64,000 nt of DNA. Origin: Chelydra serpentina (Eukaryota; Chordata; Testudines; Chelydridae). The translations under genes and the position numbers were made by a program. The notes beneath the pieces were generated by a model. That model was given only the letters and a program-made list of their open reading frames with translations, searched no databases and had not been told where the DNA came from. Within the stretch, counting starts at the first letter, position 1; the number at the start of each line of letters is the position of its first letter. This document shows positions 1-11,431 of this stretch, piece after piece. The stretch is from assembly GCA_037349315.1 (NCBI GenBank), contig JBAIAC010000004.1, positions 25,609,001 to 25,673,000 of the forward strand. Direction: 5' to 3'.

Positions 1-1140
1 CAACAAAAAAGAATGCAATGCCAAATTACAAGGGCTGCAGACTGAAAACACAGAGCAGCCTAGACGATAAACTGGCTATGGACACAGAGTCTCTGTCTTT
101 GTCTCTCTCTCACAAACACATGTCAAAGCCTAATGAATCAAACAGTCATATGAGACTTGAGGCTTCTGGCTGCACAGCCTGCCAAATCTGCCCTATAGAG
201 TGGGAGCTGTTAATTTAGCATGACTTTCTGAATAGATCCAAAATCAGTTGACTGGTAGCATCTCACTTGCCAAAAAAGCTCTATTTGTTTTTAGAGCACC
301 CAGAGATTATGAAAACAAGTTTTCTGGACAGAGTCCGATTCGCCCGGTGATTGGGATGAAATGGTTTCTCACGCAATGTGTGCTAGAAAACCCAAAGCTG
401 AGTCTTCTAAGTGCACACAATTGCTTTTTTTATTAACATATTAAATGCTGAGCAAAAATAAGCACTTAATGCAGCCTGCATACAGTTCATATTACGTGGT
501 GACATTACCTGATAACTCTTGTTCTCTTTCTGTGCACATAATATTTCCAGTTGCTACCAGACTGGGAAAGCATTTTTTCTACATACATTAAATTAAAGTT
601 GGCTTACAAGCAAGATACCGCTGGCAGCACAAGTGCTCCTCTTTCCCTTTCTGATGCTTCTTAGCCACAACAATGCCCAGCGAGAACGCTCATAACTCAG
701 GTCAACCATCAGTGAGCCATTTACAGCATGCTGATAACTTTAATATGAACTGGCCAGTCCACAGATTGCCGCAGCGAGAAAGGATGGATGATTTTTCAGC
801 TCTTGCTTAGCTGCATAAACTGTCAGCTGGTCCAATGTGACTGTATTTCAGAGGCATGAATTAAGGGTTAAACAGCTGAAATCAGTAGTAAGGCAGGTGT
901 GCTGAAGAAGGTTAAGCATATAAATAGGTGTGTGTTGGGGGTGGATGAATATCAGTTGAAATGACACCAAGATGATATGTGCTTTTTTCACTATATAGAT
1001 TTCCTCAGATAACTGTTCCTTTTCTCTTTCTTTTGTGCTTATGTTTCTGTTTTCTAATCAAACAAATGACCTGACAGAAAGCTAAATACCAGAACAATAC
1101 TCTGAACCTGAGTCACCTTCTATTATCTGTCTTATTCTCC
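1..1140. other. No recognised feature
   Basis: AT-rich amniote sequence. The short open frames here have no domain resemblance and no splice context that I trust. I see no recognisable repeat of any length. It could be intronic or intergenic. Confidence 0.5.
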
Positions 1141-1146
1141 CATCTA

Positions 1147-1173
1147 CCCGCCCCCCCCCCTCCCCACCGCCCC
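1147..1173. repeat. Poly-C low-complexity tract
   Basis: A run of ten C followed by C-rich sequence. It is simple low-complexity DNA without evidence of function. Confidence 0.8.
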
Positions 1174-1584
1174 TTGCTGCAATTGATACGGCTGTCTGGT
1201 GGGAGAATATTGCCCATTCAGCATGGAATTTATTACCAGCAAAAAGGCCATCGTGATAACCAGCCTTGCTGGAGTACCATTTTAATAATCAGAATGGAAG
1301 TGATTTGTCAGGCCAACACGGCCGTGTTTGAGTTGGAACGCTTCACCTTGCTGTTTGTTTCTGTTCAGTTTCATTTTTAGCCCCTCTCCAAACTGCAGGA
1401 ATAAACATCTCACAAAAGGAGCTATTTTAGTCCAGTTCTGTGGTCTCTAGACACACAAATTAAAGCAACATCCCCAAGCTACCACATGGTATTTATTCGA
1501 GAGCCAGAGAGGAATTCTATTTTCAGAGAAAATTAGAATGTAAATGGAGGTGAAAGTGTCTCGTTCTCCCTTTCTCTTTTGCAG

Positions 1585-1715
1585 AACAAGTCACAGACAT
1601 TGTTCGATACTTCAAAGCTAACAATAAAGACCGTCATCTTATTCAAGTTGCAGTGCTCAGTGCTTTTGTTCTCAAAATCTATTTCACCATGTGTAAAGGC
1701 TTTCTGAAGAGTTAA
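1585..1715 (+). CDS. Candidate terminal coding exon, unidentified
   Basis: A strong acceptor is visible: a long pyrimidine tract (about 1556-1580) ending in GCAG at 1581-1584. From 1585, in phase 1, an open frame of 42 residues runs to TAA at 1713-1715. It starts QVTDIVRYFK, has a hydrophobic stretch (roughly LIQVAVLSAFVLKIYF) and ends CKGFLKS, which would suit a tail-anchored or membrane C-terminus. I do not recognise the protein and see no companion exon upstream in the window. A second frame is also open for about 40 codons, and 43 stop-free codons occur by chance fairly often, so this rests mainly on the acceptor. It may be spurious. Confidence 0.28.
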
Positions 1716-2400
1716 TATACACTGTATACGTATTGTCTTCTTATAAAAGAATTATTACAGTCTAAAAATAGTGGCAGCCTCACTACACGCATTTAAAGTT
1801 TTCATCTCACAATGGGAGCAAAGTTTGCGTCCACTGAGCAGATAAAAAGTTATTTACAGGTACCATGTACCATTCCACCTAACAAAATTCACCAATGGAG
1901 TCAGGAGACACCTCTGTTATGTAACAGAGATATATCAACCTCACATAACCCTGACCCACATCAGTCAAATGGCATGTCTGTCTTCACAGAACTCCTGTGC
2001 TCACCCATCTAATACACTTCCATGTTTTCGAAAATCCTGAGCTGTGAAGGAGCTTTCCACCCACATGTTGATAGAAAATCACTCTTGAATGGAAATAGAA
2101 GGCCTAAAGGCTCCGCTGCATCACCCATGCTTTTAATGCCTTTCTTTATTGATCAGCATAACTTATGTACCATTCCATAATAGAAGAAACCTCATTTTCA
2201 TGGAAACCAGCCTGTTTCTACTCTGCAAGGATTTCAGATTTATTTGTTTATTTAACTCAGGTTAAATCATCCCCTCCAGCGTCACTGTTACAAACAGAGC
2301 CACAAAAAAGGCCTGTGAACATTAATAGAACTGAAACATGGAATTTGCTTTGTCCTTGTTTGTGGCCCTTTTGCATTTGCTTAGAGCGACTGAATTTTAT
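1716..2400. other. No recognised feature
   Basis: AT-rich sequence following the candidate exon. If that exon is real, the first part would be 3' untranslated region, but I see no canonical AATAAA close to the stop. Confidence 0.4.
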
Positions 2401-2413
2401 TTACAAGAAGAAG

Positions 2414-2523
2414 GGTGGTCCAGTGGCTAAGATGCTAGCCTGGGCCTTGGGAGACCTGGCTTCAGTGCCCTGTGCCACCATAGGGTTTCTATGTGACCTT
2501 GGGCAAGTCACTCAGATGCTTTC
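2414..2523 (+). repeat. tRNA-derived SINE fragment (CORE/MIR-like)
   Basis: The sequence has an A-box-like TGGCTAAGATGC near 2423, a B-box-like GGCTTCAGTGCC near 2458 and then the phrase GTGACCTTGGGCAAGTCACT, which is the conserved core shared by MIR/CORE-SINE elements of amniotes. The 3' LINE-derived tail is missing, so the copy is truncated and old. Confidence 0.6.
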
Positions 2524-2701
2524 AAAAGTTTTACCCTAATTCCCTGCAGACTGGCATCCCAATGCATCTTGCCCTCCTTTGGTCAGGCAGGGCGTTGCAC
2601 AGAGTCTGCGCGGATCAGCTGAGAGGTCAGTCTGCCCTTCTTGTCAGAATCTCTATAGTCCTATTTTGGGGTTAAGGTCATTAGTTTCTGTCCCACTAGG
2701 G

Positions 2702-3330
2702 CAGGAGTGGGCAAACTGTTTGGCCTAAGGGCCACATCAGGGTTTGAAAATTGTATGGCAGGCCATGAACACTCATGAAATTGGGGGTTGGGGTGTGGGT
2801 GGGAGGGAGGGAGAGCTGCGGCTGGGAGTGCAGGCTTGGGGGTGGAGCCAGAAATGAGTAGTTCAGGGTGTAGGAGTGGGCTCCGGGCTGGGACCGAGGG
2901 GTTTGGAGAGCGGGAGAGCGATCAGGGCTGGGTCAGGAAGTTGGGGCCCAGGAGCGGGGCAGGATATGGGTGGTACTTACCTCAAGCAGCTCCCAGAAGC
3001 AGCAGCATGTTCCCCCTCCAGCTCCTACGCAAAGGTGTGGCCAAGCAGCTCTGCGCACTACCCCATCCTTGGCACCGTCCCTGCGACTCCCATTGGCCAT
3101 GATTCCCAGGAGGTGGGGGGAGGAGTTAAAGGGAGGTGCAAGGCAGGAGCCAGATGCTCACATGCATCCCCTCTCTGCTCTTCCAGCAGCATGAACCTGC
3201 AGTGCCGCCATCACTCCACCTGCTGCAGCAGCCTATCCCTGGGCAGGACCTGGGTCAGATGACCGCCTAAGAACAGGTATTTCACTGACCCCTCCAGACC
3301 TGCAAGTTAGTCTGTGCAGCAGAACTACTT
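2702..3330 (+). mobile_element. GC-rich hAT-type MITE, 5' part, right end not found
   Basis: The left end starts CAGGAGTGGGCAAACT, matching the common turtle hAT terminus of the CAGGGGTGGGCAAACT type, followed by the G-rich body (GGGAGGGAGGGAG, gctccgggctggg) seen in these elements. I could not find a matching right terminus or an 8-bp target duplication, so the copy is truncated or rearranged. Open frames in it are repeat-derived. Confidence 0.5.
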
Positions 3331-3790
3331 GGCCAGGAACCCTCTTTCAGCCCCACAGTGTTAGACTCCCTAGGCTTTCAGCCTGTCCTTGATCCTGTTC
3401 CTGCCCCAGACTTGCCCAGGCCTCGTTCCAGCCCACCAGCCTTGTCCATGCCCTACTCCAACCATGCTCCGGCCCTGTTACTAACCCTCTTCAGCCCTAC
3501 ACCCTCCTCCTGACTCCCCAGGCTTTCAGAGTGACTCCAACACAGCTTTGACCTTTTGGCCTGCATCTGGACTCTGAATACGACCTTGGCTTGGCTTGTC
3601 TACAGACTCTGAGCTCAGTTCTGACCCACAGCCTGTCCCCGAACCTCGGTTTCAGTTCTGCCCTCGGCCTGGTCTTGACTATACATCCAGTTTCAACCTT
3701 TGTACCTGTTCCTGACTGCAGTTCTAACCAATGGATCTGACTGCCTCGAACCCAGAGCCCGACACAGGCCAGTAAATGAGCCAGTAAAGG
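3330..3790. repeat. CT-rich low-complexity stretch
   Basis: Repeated C/T-rich words such as CTGACTC, CCAGCC and TTCAGCC with no clear period. It looks like a degenerate simple or minisatellite-like tract. The 101-aa frame on the minus strand here is composition-driven and is not called as a gene. Confidence 0.35.
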
Positions 3791-4009
3791 ATACTGGCAC
3801 ATAATCCATATTTAGACCCCTAGGTAAGTGGCCTGATTTTTCAAAAGAGCTGAGCATACAACAGCTCCTGTGTTAGTTGTAATGGAGTCAGTGATGCATG
3901 TTGTGTTTGCTTAGGACTTGACCTAATCTCTACTGAAATCAATCATCTATATGGGACATAACCTTACATATTGCTATGAAACACCCGCTAAGTTATATTG
4001 GCTTAGGCT

Positions 4010-4190
4010 ATGTCTACACCATGAGCAAGGGGTATGATCCCCCTGCTCGTGCACACAGACTCATGCTGGCTCGACGAGGGGTACAGCAAGTATAAGTAGC
4101 AGTGTAACCACCGTGGCACAGGTGGTGGCAGCAGAAGCATGTCTGAGCTGTGCCTAGTACATACCCACCAATTTCAGGCAGGGTTGTACT
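4010..4190 (+). mobile_element. Harbinger-type MITE fragment
   Basis: The left edge GGCTATGTCTACACC matches the turtle Harbinger terminus of the GGGTATGTCTACACT type. No right terminus was found within a few hundred bases. Probably a truncated non-autonomous element. Confidence 0.4.
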
Positions 4191-4665
4191 CAGCATGGCT
4201 CAGCCACACCTCCGCTGCTGCTATTGCTGCTACAGTTAATGGGGTATTTTGCTTCGACTTCAATAGCGACAGGCTCAGACTGACAGATTGACATAACTGG
4301 GGTCAGAACGTGTGACTCTACAGGTATTTCAAACCTTTCAGAACTTGTTCTTTGAGAGAAATCTCTGATAGGCCTTTTGTTATATGGCCACATCCCCTAT
4401 GGAAGCATTTCAGCTCGCTTACAAAGAAAATGCTCCACTGCCGATTTATATGCCCAAAAGCTAACATAAAAAAGGTGTTTCCTAATGCTGCCTGGATACC
4501 TTTGTTAAAAAGTGACTGACTGACTCAGAGAACTACGTAATTGACGAGGTGACTGGTTTAAGTCTGCCTGATAGTTTATTAAAGTTGATACCATGAAAGA
4601 GCATAGATGAACTCAAGAGACAGCTAGATTGTTTTCACAGAAGGAAAGGCCTGTCAAGCATAAGT
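4191..4665. other. No recognised feature
   Basis: Unremarkable sequence. No repeat edges, RNA gene or credible exon was seen. Confidence 0.4.
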
Positions 4666-4666
4666 G

Positions 4667-5330
4667 TGATGGGGTCTACCAGGCCTTTGCGTCTTTCTGC
4701 AGGAGGCGCCACGGTCCTTCTACATCCCGCCCCAGTAAGCAGCGAAGTGACAGGAAAGGAGAAGCAAAGGTGGGTCCTCCAGGCCTATCTAAAGAGCTCT
4801 CATGGAAGCAGCCAATCAGAGCCCAGCAGGCTCAGATAAAAGGAGCTGCAGGGCATTTGCAAATCAGTTCCTGGTTAGTGTCAGAAGGGCAAGGAAGGGT
4901 GAGCCTCTCTGGCCAAGGTTGCTCGAGGGATTCTGGCTCAGTTTGCTCAAGCTGGGTGTGCCGGGAAAGAGAGGACCTAAGAACCATAGCCCTGAACTAA
5001 GGGTGAAGCTGAAAGTGGCCAGGTAGGAAGAGGCTCATGGAAGAAACATCAATGAACTGAAATCGAGCCGTGTGCAGTTGCTGTGTATAGGGCCCCTGGG
5101 TTGGAACTCAGAGGAATGGGCGGGCCCAGGTTCCCCACTGGCCACAGTAGCATAAACCACAAGAAGGGGAAAGGGCTAATTTGAGAGCCCAAACAATGGG
5201 CTGAATTTAAAAGACCAAGAGCTGGGGCTGAAGATCCTAGCCAGGGCAACGAGACTGTTCATTTGTTGGACTCTTTTCTACCAGAAGTGAGGAAAGGACT
5301 GCTGTACCATACCCAGCTGGTAGGAGGCGT
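4667..5330 (+). repeat. Possible LTR-like dispersed sequence
   Basis: It begins TGTGATGGGGTCTACCAGG, an LTR-like TG start resembling turtle ERV/Gypsy LTR edges, and carries a TATA-like AGATAAAAGG at about 4833. I could not find the CA end or a target duplication, so both the class and the right boundary are guesses. Confidence 0.2.
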
Positions 5331-7195
5331 TCAAGTAGTGAGTGCCACATTATAATGGGGAAGCAAAAAAGAGCCATGGGAAGGAAGAGCTGTAACCCTA
5401 CTTCAGTGAAATGCTATTGCATGTTTTAAAGGCAAGAACATTGCCAAGAAAAAGTGCACATAAAGGTTAATTAAAACTGCAATGATGAGGGTAAACAGTA
5501 AACCAATGAGAAGAGATGCTCGGTTGTCAAATCCAAATCTCTACAAAAAGTCAAACCATAACAAAGTATCAGCAATAAAGAACAAAGATTGAGTCATCAA
5601 CTAGATTGTTTCCTTCCATGTCCATCCACTGTTTGGGGTCTTGAAAGCCTGAAACTGCTATCCACCTATATAACACCCTAGTCTATTGCATGCTAGAAAC
5701 TATAAAACACAGGATAAAAGATAAGACATACATAAAAAGCAAGTATGTCTTATCTTATTCAAAATTCCTGTCTAAGCATTTAAATTAATAAGGGGGGGGG
5801 AGGGAAGAAACACAAAGAATATAAAAGGAGGAACATCCCATGATGTTTGACTCTTTAGGCAAGAAGATATTATAGTTCATTTAATAAAACATCTGTAGTA
5901 TCAAATTAAGGTAGCAAAAGATAGTCAGCTATTGGGAAGCTACATGCTTTTTTGGAATTAGAGAAAGATTTTTGTCTTTTTAGTTTCTCCAGAAGCATAC
6001 CTTGCAGCTCAATCCCAGAAGACAAAACTTCCCTCTGCATGTGTGTCATTGACCTTGAGAAGGGCAAAAAATTACATTCTCTGTCTTTTTCCATAAAAAG
6101 GCCTTTTCAAAGATATTAAGCTGCCTTCGTGCTTAAAGTCAGTAGGTTCAAAACCTAGTAAAGCAGAATTATCTTATCCTGTGACTGCTCCCAAGATGCA
6201 CTCATCGGAATCTAAAAGGGGGTGACAATTCTGTGCAGACATGTTTAATGCCCTTCCTTGCTCCTCTTCCTTTTGGCTTTTCCACCAAGAATAGATGCTC
6301 AGTTATATGACAAGCTCAATTCTCACGCTCTTTAAGCTTCTTGCATGTACACATGCTCTTGGATGTATTCATGGCTTCCACTGAATTCACTAGAAGTCAG
6401 ATGAATCCATCTAACAGCAGAATGTTGCCCTACAATTCATCTCTCTGAAGCTTATGTTCCATCAACTAAGCTTTTGGAAAGGTACATTTGTAACTTTGGT
6501 GTCCCATTTGTTTAGTATTCAGAGATCTCCTTAAGTATTAACTGGAAAAACCATGGCCTTTGATATTTTTGTGCAGCATTGAAAGGGTGTTTTGAAATCA
6601 GAAAGTCTGAGTCATATTTAGGTTTTCATTATTTTCCTTAACTGAATTGTTAGTTCCCAGAGAGGAAGGTGTCATAGCAGGTTTTAGAACTGCACAGGGA
6701 CTGTCTGGGAAGTGGTTAGGAACAGAAAAATGTCTGGCTTATCAGAGCTTTTCTTCTTTCCTCCTTTGGGGAATCTTGGCCAATTTAAAGTGCTTATAGG
6801 CTGCTAATTTAAAGAATACAGGGCAGGCCTAATGTGATCATGCTAGGTCAACTTGATGAACAGTTTTGCCACTGCATTGTGAACAAGCAGTAAGTAACAA
6901 AAATCTAAATGGTAGGCCTGCAAAGAGGTTATTTTAGTAATCAAGTCCTGTGGACACAAGGGCATTTATTGTTGTTGCAGGTTTGTCACGGGCTATGTAA
7001 AGTCAACGCAAACTGCACACTGAAGCAACACCCTTCCAAACCACAAATGCAAGTAGAATGCAGACCTTAGTTAAGCAAAGTTTGGATAGTGGAAATAGAT
7101 GTAACCGCAAATCATGAACTGCATTCATATCAAACAGTTCATGACCCTTTTCCTCTCCACAAATAATCTAGGGAAGGATTTGGCTGGCAGGAATG
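5331..7195. other. No recognised feature
   Basis: Nearly 1.9 kb of mostly AT-rich sequence with one G-rich run around 5790. No exon, RNA or repeat was recognised. Old interspersed relics beyond visual recognition are likely. Confidence 0.4.
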
Positions 7196-7201
7196 TTCTT
7201 A

Positions 7202-7429
7202 GCCCTGGTCTACACTGCAGGGGGGAGGGGATTGACAAAATACGCAACTTCATCTACAGGAATAGCATAGCTGAAGTTGACGTATCTTAGGTCGACTTAC
7301 CTGGCCGTCCTCATGGCGGCGAGTCGACCGCTGCCGCTCCCCCGTCGACTCTGCTTCCACCTCTCACGGAGGTGGAGTTCTGGAGTCAACGGGGAGCTCA
7401 CCAATCCGGCTGGTAGTGTAGACGTACCC
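7202..7429. mobile_element. Harbinger-type MITE
   Basis: The ends are CCCTGGTCTACACT (left) and AGTGTAGACGTACCC (right), which are inverted copies of the GGGTACGTCTACACT terminus. The body has the GTCGAC/TCGACTTA words typical of turtle Harbinger MITEs. Flanks read TTA on the left and TAA on the right, fitting the T-W-A target preference but not an identical duplication. It encodes nothing and depends on a Harbinger transposase in trans. Confidence 0.65.
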
Positions 7430-7444
7430 TAAGAGTTACACTCA

Positions 7445-7680
7445 TCCAGTGAGGGAACAGATATAGGAATGGCCATACTGGATCAGACCAGTGGTCCATC
7501 TAGCTCAATATCCTGTCATCTACAATAGTTGATACAAGCTGCTTCAGCGGAAGGTGCAAGAAGCCCTGCAGCAGGCCATTATGGGATAAGTTGTCCCCAG
7601 GGAAAGTTTCTTTCCGACTCCCAATAGTGAGAGGTTGGCTTATGCTCTGAAGCATGAGGGTTTATATCCCTTCCAAAACT
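7445..7680 (-). mobile_element. CR1 LINE 3' fragment, antisense
   Basis: The + strand reads GGCCATACTGGATCAGACC and then CCATCTAGCTCAATATCCTG, the reverse complement of the CR1 3' region that recurs at 17430, 59430 and 60557 in this window. It is 5'-truncated, as usual for CR1. Confidence 0.75.
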
Positions 7681-8006
7681 AATTTATTTTTAAAAAAATA
7701 TTTGTTGTAATACACACAAAACTTTGTGTCTTATCCAATCTAATCCACATACCTGACATTTTGAACACTGATTATTTGCAATGAATTGCTCGTGAACAAC
7801 CCACAGACCAAAAAAATATTAATAGAAATTATTTAGTGAATCATTTTAAATAATTAATACGTCCAAGAAAAATCATAAACTTCTTGTGGACAATTCACGA
7901 ACAGAAAAAGCCTACATTCATCAAATAAATTAGCCACTATGGATTATTCACTCAGCTCCAGCAGAATGCAATTTCTCTAGAAGGATTCAGGTCAAGAAGC
8001 TGAACT
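7681..8006. other. No recognised feature
   Basis: AT-rich sequence between a CR1 fragment and a hAT MITE. Nothing was recognised. Confidence 0.4.
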
Positions 8007-8562
8007 CAGGGCCATCCTTAGGCATACGCAGCATACGCGGCTGATTAGGGTACCCAAAAATTTGGGGCACCATCAGGACAGCAGGTAAGAGCGGGTCGGT
8101 TCCCACACAAACAGCGCACGCTGCAGTCTCCTTAGGCAGGGGCTGTATTCACAGAGCTGAATGTGCCGGTGTGGCGTATTCTGCATGAGGGAGAGGGTTC
8201 AGGGGGCTCTGCAGGGAACTGTGATTCTCCACCGCCGTCCTTTGTTGCCTCATCCCTCCCCACTGTGGGCTGTCTCAATACCTCTTCGTAGTAATTTCCA
8301 ATAAAATGTTGACAAATGTTTAATTATATTATTTGCATCATTCTGTCAATAAATCAGAATTTTTTCTATAGTGCTACTTCTTTAGTGCAAGTATTGTCCA
8401 TCAGCATTATAGTGTGCTTAATTTAAACTGTTTTTAATAAAGTGCATGTGGCAAGTTTTCCAATACTGTAAGCTTATGTTTGTGTTGCTAAGAGCAAATC
8501 GGGCACTGAGGCACCAGTTTAATAATACTGTGTAGGGCCCTTATATCCTAAGGACGGCCCTA
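8007..8562. mobile_element. hAT-type MITE
   Basis: Terminal inverted repeats are CAGGGCCATCCTTAGG on the left and CCTAAGGACGGCCCTA on the right, with two mismatches. Flanks carry GCTGAAC on the left (7999-8005) and again just past the right end (8569-8575), so the exact right boundary is a few bases uncertain. The body is AT-rich and non-coding. Confidence 0.65.
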
Positions 8563-8639
8563 GCTAAGCTGAACATCCCCAGCTCCTGTGAAAAGGGTGC
8601 TGAACTCTTTAATGTTCACAGATAGTCAGAGTTCAGTTA

Positions 8640-8830
8640 TGGCCAAAGCCCAGCACAGGCCCCGCAACGTCTCCCGGTGCTAAGGTAAGATGGCGGCGGG
8701 CCCCGGGGTTGGCGGGGAGCTGGCCACGGGTCCCGGGGATGGCGGGGAGCTGCCGGTGGGTGCAGAGCACCCACCAATTTTTCCCCGTGGGTGCTCCGGG
8801 GCTGGAGCACCCACGAAGTCGGCGCCTATG
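8640..8830 (-). mobile_element. GC-rich MITE with central hairpin
   Basis: On the minus strand it starts CATAGGCGCCGACTTCGTGG and continues into a GC-rich body ending near the GGCGGGGAGCTG direct repeats. A perfect 11-bp stem with 6-nt loop lies at 8787-8814 (GTGGGTGCTCC and GGAGCACCCAC). This is a common turtle DNA-element end. The distal boundary is not resolved. The 68-aa frame here is not a gene. Confidence 0.45.
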
Positions 8831-9119
8831 AAGCCCAGAGCCAAGCTAAAAGCTATTGATTCCTGTGGGTTTATCCAGTTTCATGACGTTTTCTAGACCT
8901 CCCAGAAGATCTCACAAAGCTTTCATTACAAATACAAAACAAAACTTCAAAACTCAGTCTTGAAAAATTTGTGCTTAAACAGAGGAGGAAGAAAAAGTTT
9001 TATTTCCATGTGTGCTCATAGTTCTGGAAGCCTCAGAAACGTCCATCTGAAATTAGGTTAGTCAACAGTCTGATCTTTCTGCCAGTGAAGATAATGGGAG
9101 GTTACCAGGGATGTCAACC
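8831..9119. other. No recognised feature
   Basis: Spacer between a MITE and a CR1 fragment. Nothing was recognised. Confidence 0.4.
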
Positions 9120-9290
9120 TCAAGGATTGGACCTCAAGTATGACACTGTTTTGGGTTTCATAATAAAACTTTGGTGAGGGACCTTATCAAAGGCTTTCTG
9201 AAAGTCCAAGTACACTATATCTATTGGATCACCCTTGTCCACATGTTTGTTGACCATCTCAAAAAACACTTGAAATCTGAAGTATTTACA
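9120..9290 (-). mobile_element. CR1 LINE reverse-transcriptase fragment
   Basis: The minus-strand frame includes HVDKGDPIDIVYLDFQKAFD followed by KVPHQ, the well-known CR1 ORF2 finger/palm segment before the catalytic box. Sequence before and after is not CR1-like in frame, so this is a short dead fragment. Confidence 0.8.
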
Positions 9291-9790
9291 ATAGTTCCTC
9301 TCGATTAAGCCCCAGCTCAGCAAGGTACATAAAGATGTGCATAATTCTAAGCACATGAAGTCAATAAGATTAGTCATGTGCTTAAAGTTAGACACATGCT
9401 TAAGTACCTTTCTCAGTCAAGACCTTCAAAAAGGACCCAAGCCACAAAGTTCAGGTATGCGTTGTAATAACCTGTAGAACCCAGATCTGTGCAGTCTGGG
9501 CTAGCTGCCATTCACATTTCTAATGAGCACTTTGGAGACTAGACACCACAGGAAACACTGCTAACATTTCCACAGTAACAGCACCCTGTGGCCTTCTGAT
9601 GGGCCCATGCTCACTATTTAACCCTGGAGGGTGGGCCAGAAAGTTGTCTGAGCAATCATGCAGACTTCTGGCTTGTGATGCCAGACCTCACCTTGCATTC
9701 TGATCTCCAGTCTCTGACTCCAGGCTGACTCTTTCCTCCTGGTTCCAACCTCCACCATAATAGAGGCTCAAATTAAATGTATCCCCAAAT
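9291..9790. other. No recognised feature
   Basis: About 500 bp without recognisable features. Confidence 0.4.
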
Positions 9791-9799
9791 AAAAAAATA

Positions 9800-10910
9800 G
9801 TAAAAGCACCAAAAAAATGCCACCATGGCAAAACAACAGAGTAAAAGAGGCAGTTAGAGGCAAAAAGGCATCCTTTAAAAATTGGAAGTCAAATCCTACT
9901 GAGGAAAATAAAAAGCAGCATAAACTCTGGCAAGTCAAGTATAATTAGGGAGGCCAAAAAAGAATTTGAAGAACAACTAACAAGATACAAAAACTAACAT
10001 CAGAAGTAGGAAACAATCAGTGGGGCCACTGGATGATCAAGGTGCCAAATGAACATTAAAGAAAGACAAGAAGCTAAATGAATTCTTTGCATTGGTCTGC
10101 ACTGCAGAGAATGTAAGAGAATCCCACCCCTGAACCATTCTTTCTCAGTGACAAATCTGAGGAACTGTACCAGGTTGAGATGTTAGTAGAGGAGGTTTTG
10201 GAAGGAGGAGGTTTAATTGATAAATTAAACAGTAATACGTCACCTGGACCAGATGGTAGTCACTTAAAAGTTCTGAAGGAACTCAAATATTAAATTGTAG
10301 AAGTACTAACTGTGGTATGTAATCTATCGCTTAAATCATCCTCTCTACCAGATGACTGGAGAATAGCTAATGTAATGCCAATTTTTAAAAAAGGCTCCAG
10401 ATGCAGTCCTGGCAATAACAGGCCAGAAAGTTTAACTTGAGTACCAAGCAAGTTGGTTGAAACTATAGTAAAGAACAGAATTATCAGACACATAGATAAA
10501 CACAATTTGATGGGGAAGAGTCAAAATGGCTTTTGTAAAGAGAAATCATGCTTCACCAATCTACCGGAATTTTTTGAGAAGATTAACAAATGTGTGGACA
10601 AGGGTGATCCAGTGAATATAATATACTCGGATTTTCAGAAAGCCTTTGACAATCTCCCTCACCAAGGACTCTTAATCAAAGCAAGCAGTCATGGGATAAT
10701 AGGGAAGGTCCTCTCATGGATCATGAACTGATTAAAAGACAGGAAAGAAAGAGTAGGAATAAATGGACAGTTTTCAGAAAGGAGAGAGGTAAATAGAAGT
10801 GTACCCTAGGGATCTGTACTGGGTCCAGTGCTGTTCACATATTCATAAGTGATCTGGAAAATGGGGTTAAACGGTATTTGCAGATGATAGTTGACTCAGC
10901 CTCTAGCGAT
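9800..10910 (+). mobile_element. CR1 LINE ORF2 pseudogene (endonuclease linker to RT)
   Basis: Reading + strand frames gives CR1 ORF2 pieces in order: KASFKNWKSNPTEENKKQH near 9870, SNTSPGPDGSHLKVLKEL near 10240, DDWRIANVMPIFKKGSR near 10350, then the 92-aa open piece at 10453-10731 with CVDKGDPVN and YSDFQKAFDNLPHQ. It continues past stops to GSVLGPVLFT near 10820. Several stops and at least one frameshift make it a dead copy. It lacks both the 5' end and the 3' untranslated tail. Confidence 0.85.
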
Positions 10911-11019
10911 TACTCTAATCTCTGCTCACTGACTACCACCTTGTGGCTGTCCTTGACATGTAGACACCTGCCCAGCTGTGACCTCTATGCCAGAATGCCT
11001 ATGCCCTGATCCTTTACAC

Positions 11020-11423
11020 TAGTGGTTCTCAACCAGGAGTACACATACACCGGGATGTACGCAGAGGTCTTCTATGGGGTACATCAACTCATCTAGGTAT
11101 TTGCCAAGTTTTACAACAGGCTACATAAAAAGCATGAGTGAAATCAACACAAACTAAAATTTCATACAGACAATGATTTGTTTATACCGCTCTATATACA
11201 CTGAAATGTAAGTATGATATTTATATTGCAATTGATTTATTTTATAATTATATGGTAAAAAGGAGAAAATAATTTGTCAGTAATAGTGTGCTGTGACACT
11301 TTTGTATTTTTATGTCTGATTTTGTAAGCAAGTAGTTTTTAAGTGAGATAAAACTTGGGGGTAGGCAAGACAAATCAGACTCCTGAAAGGAGTACAGTAG
11401 ACTGGAAAGTTTGAGAGCCATTT
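11020..11423. mobile_element. hAT-type MITE
   Basis: The left end is TAGTGGTTCTCAACC (expected CAGTGGTTCTCAACC) and the right end is GTTTGAGAGCCATTT, an inverted partner with mutations. Flanks are CTTTACAC at 11012-11019 and CCTTACAC at 11424-11431, an 8-bp target duplication with one mismatch. The AT-rich body, with GGGGTACATCAACTCATCTA, is the standard one for this turtle family. Confidence 0.85.
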
Positions 11424-11431
11424 CCTTACAC

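Noticed and set aside
2414..2523. Functional tRNA gene
   Set aside because: A- and B-box words are present but no cloverleaf closes, and the sequence continues into the SINE core.
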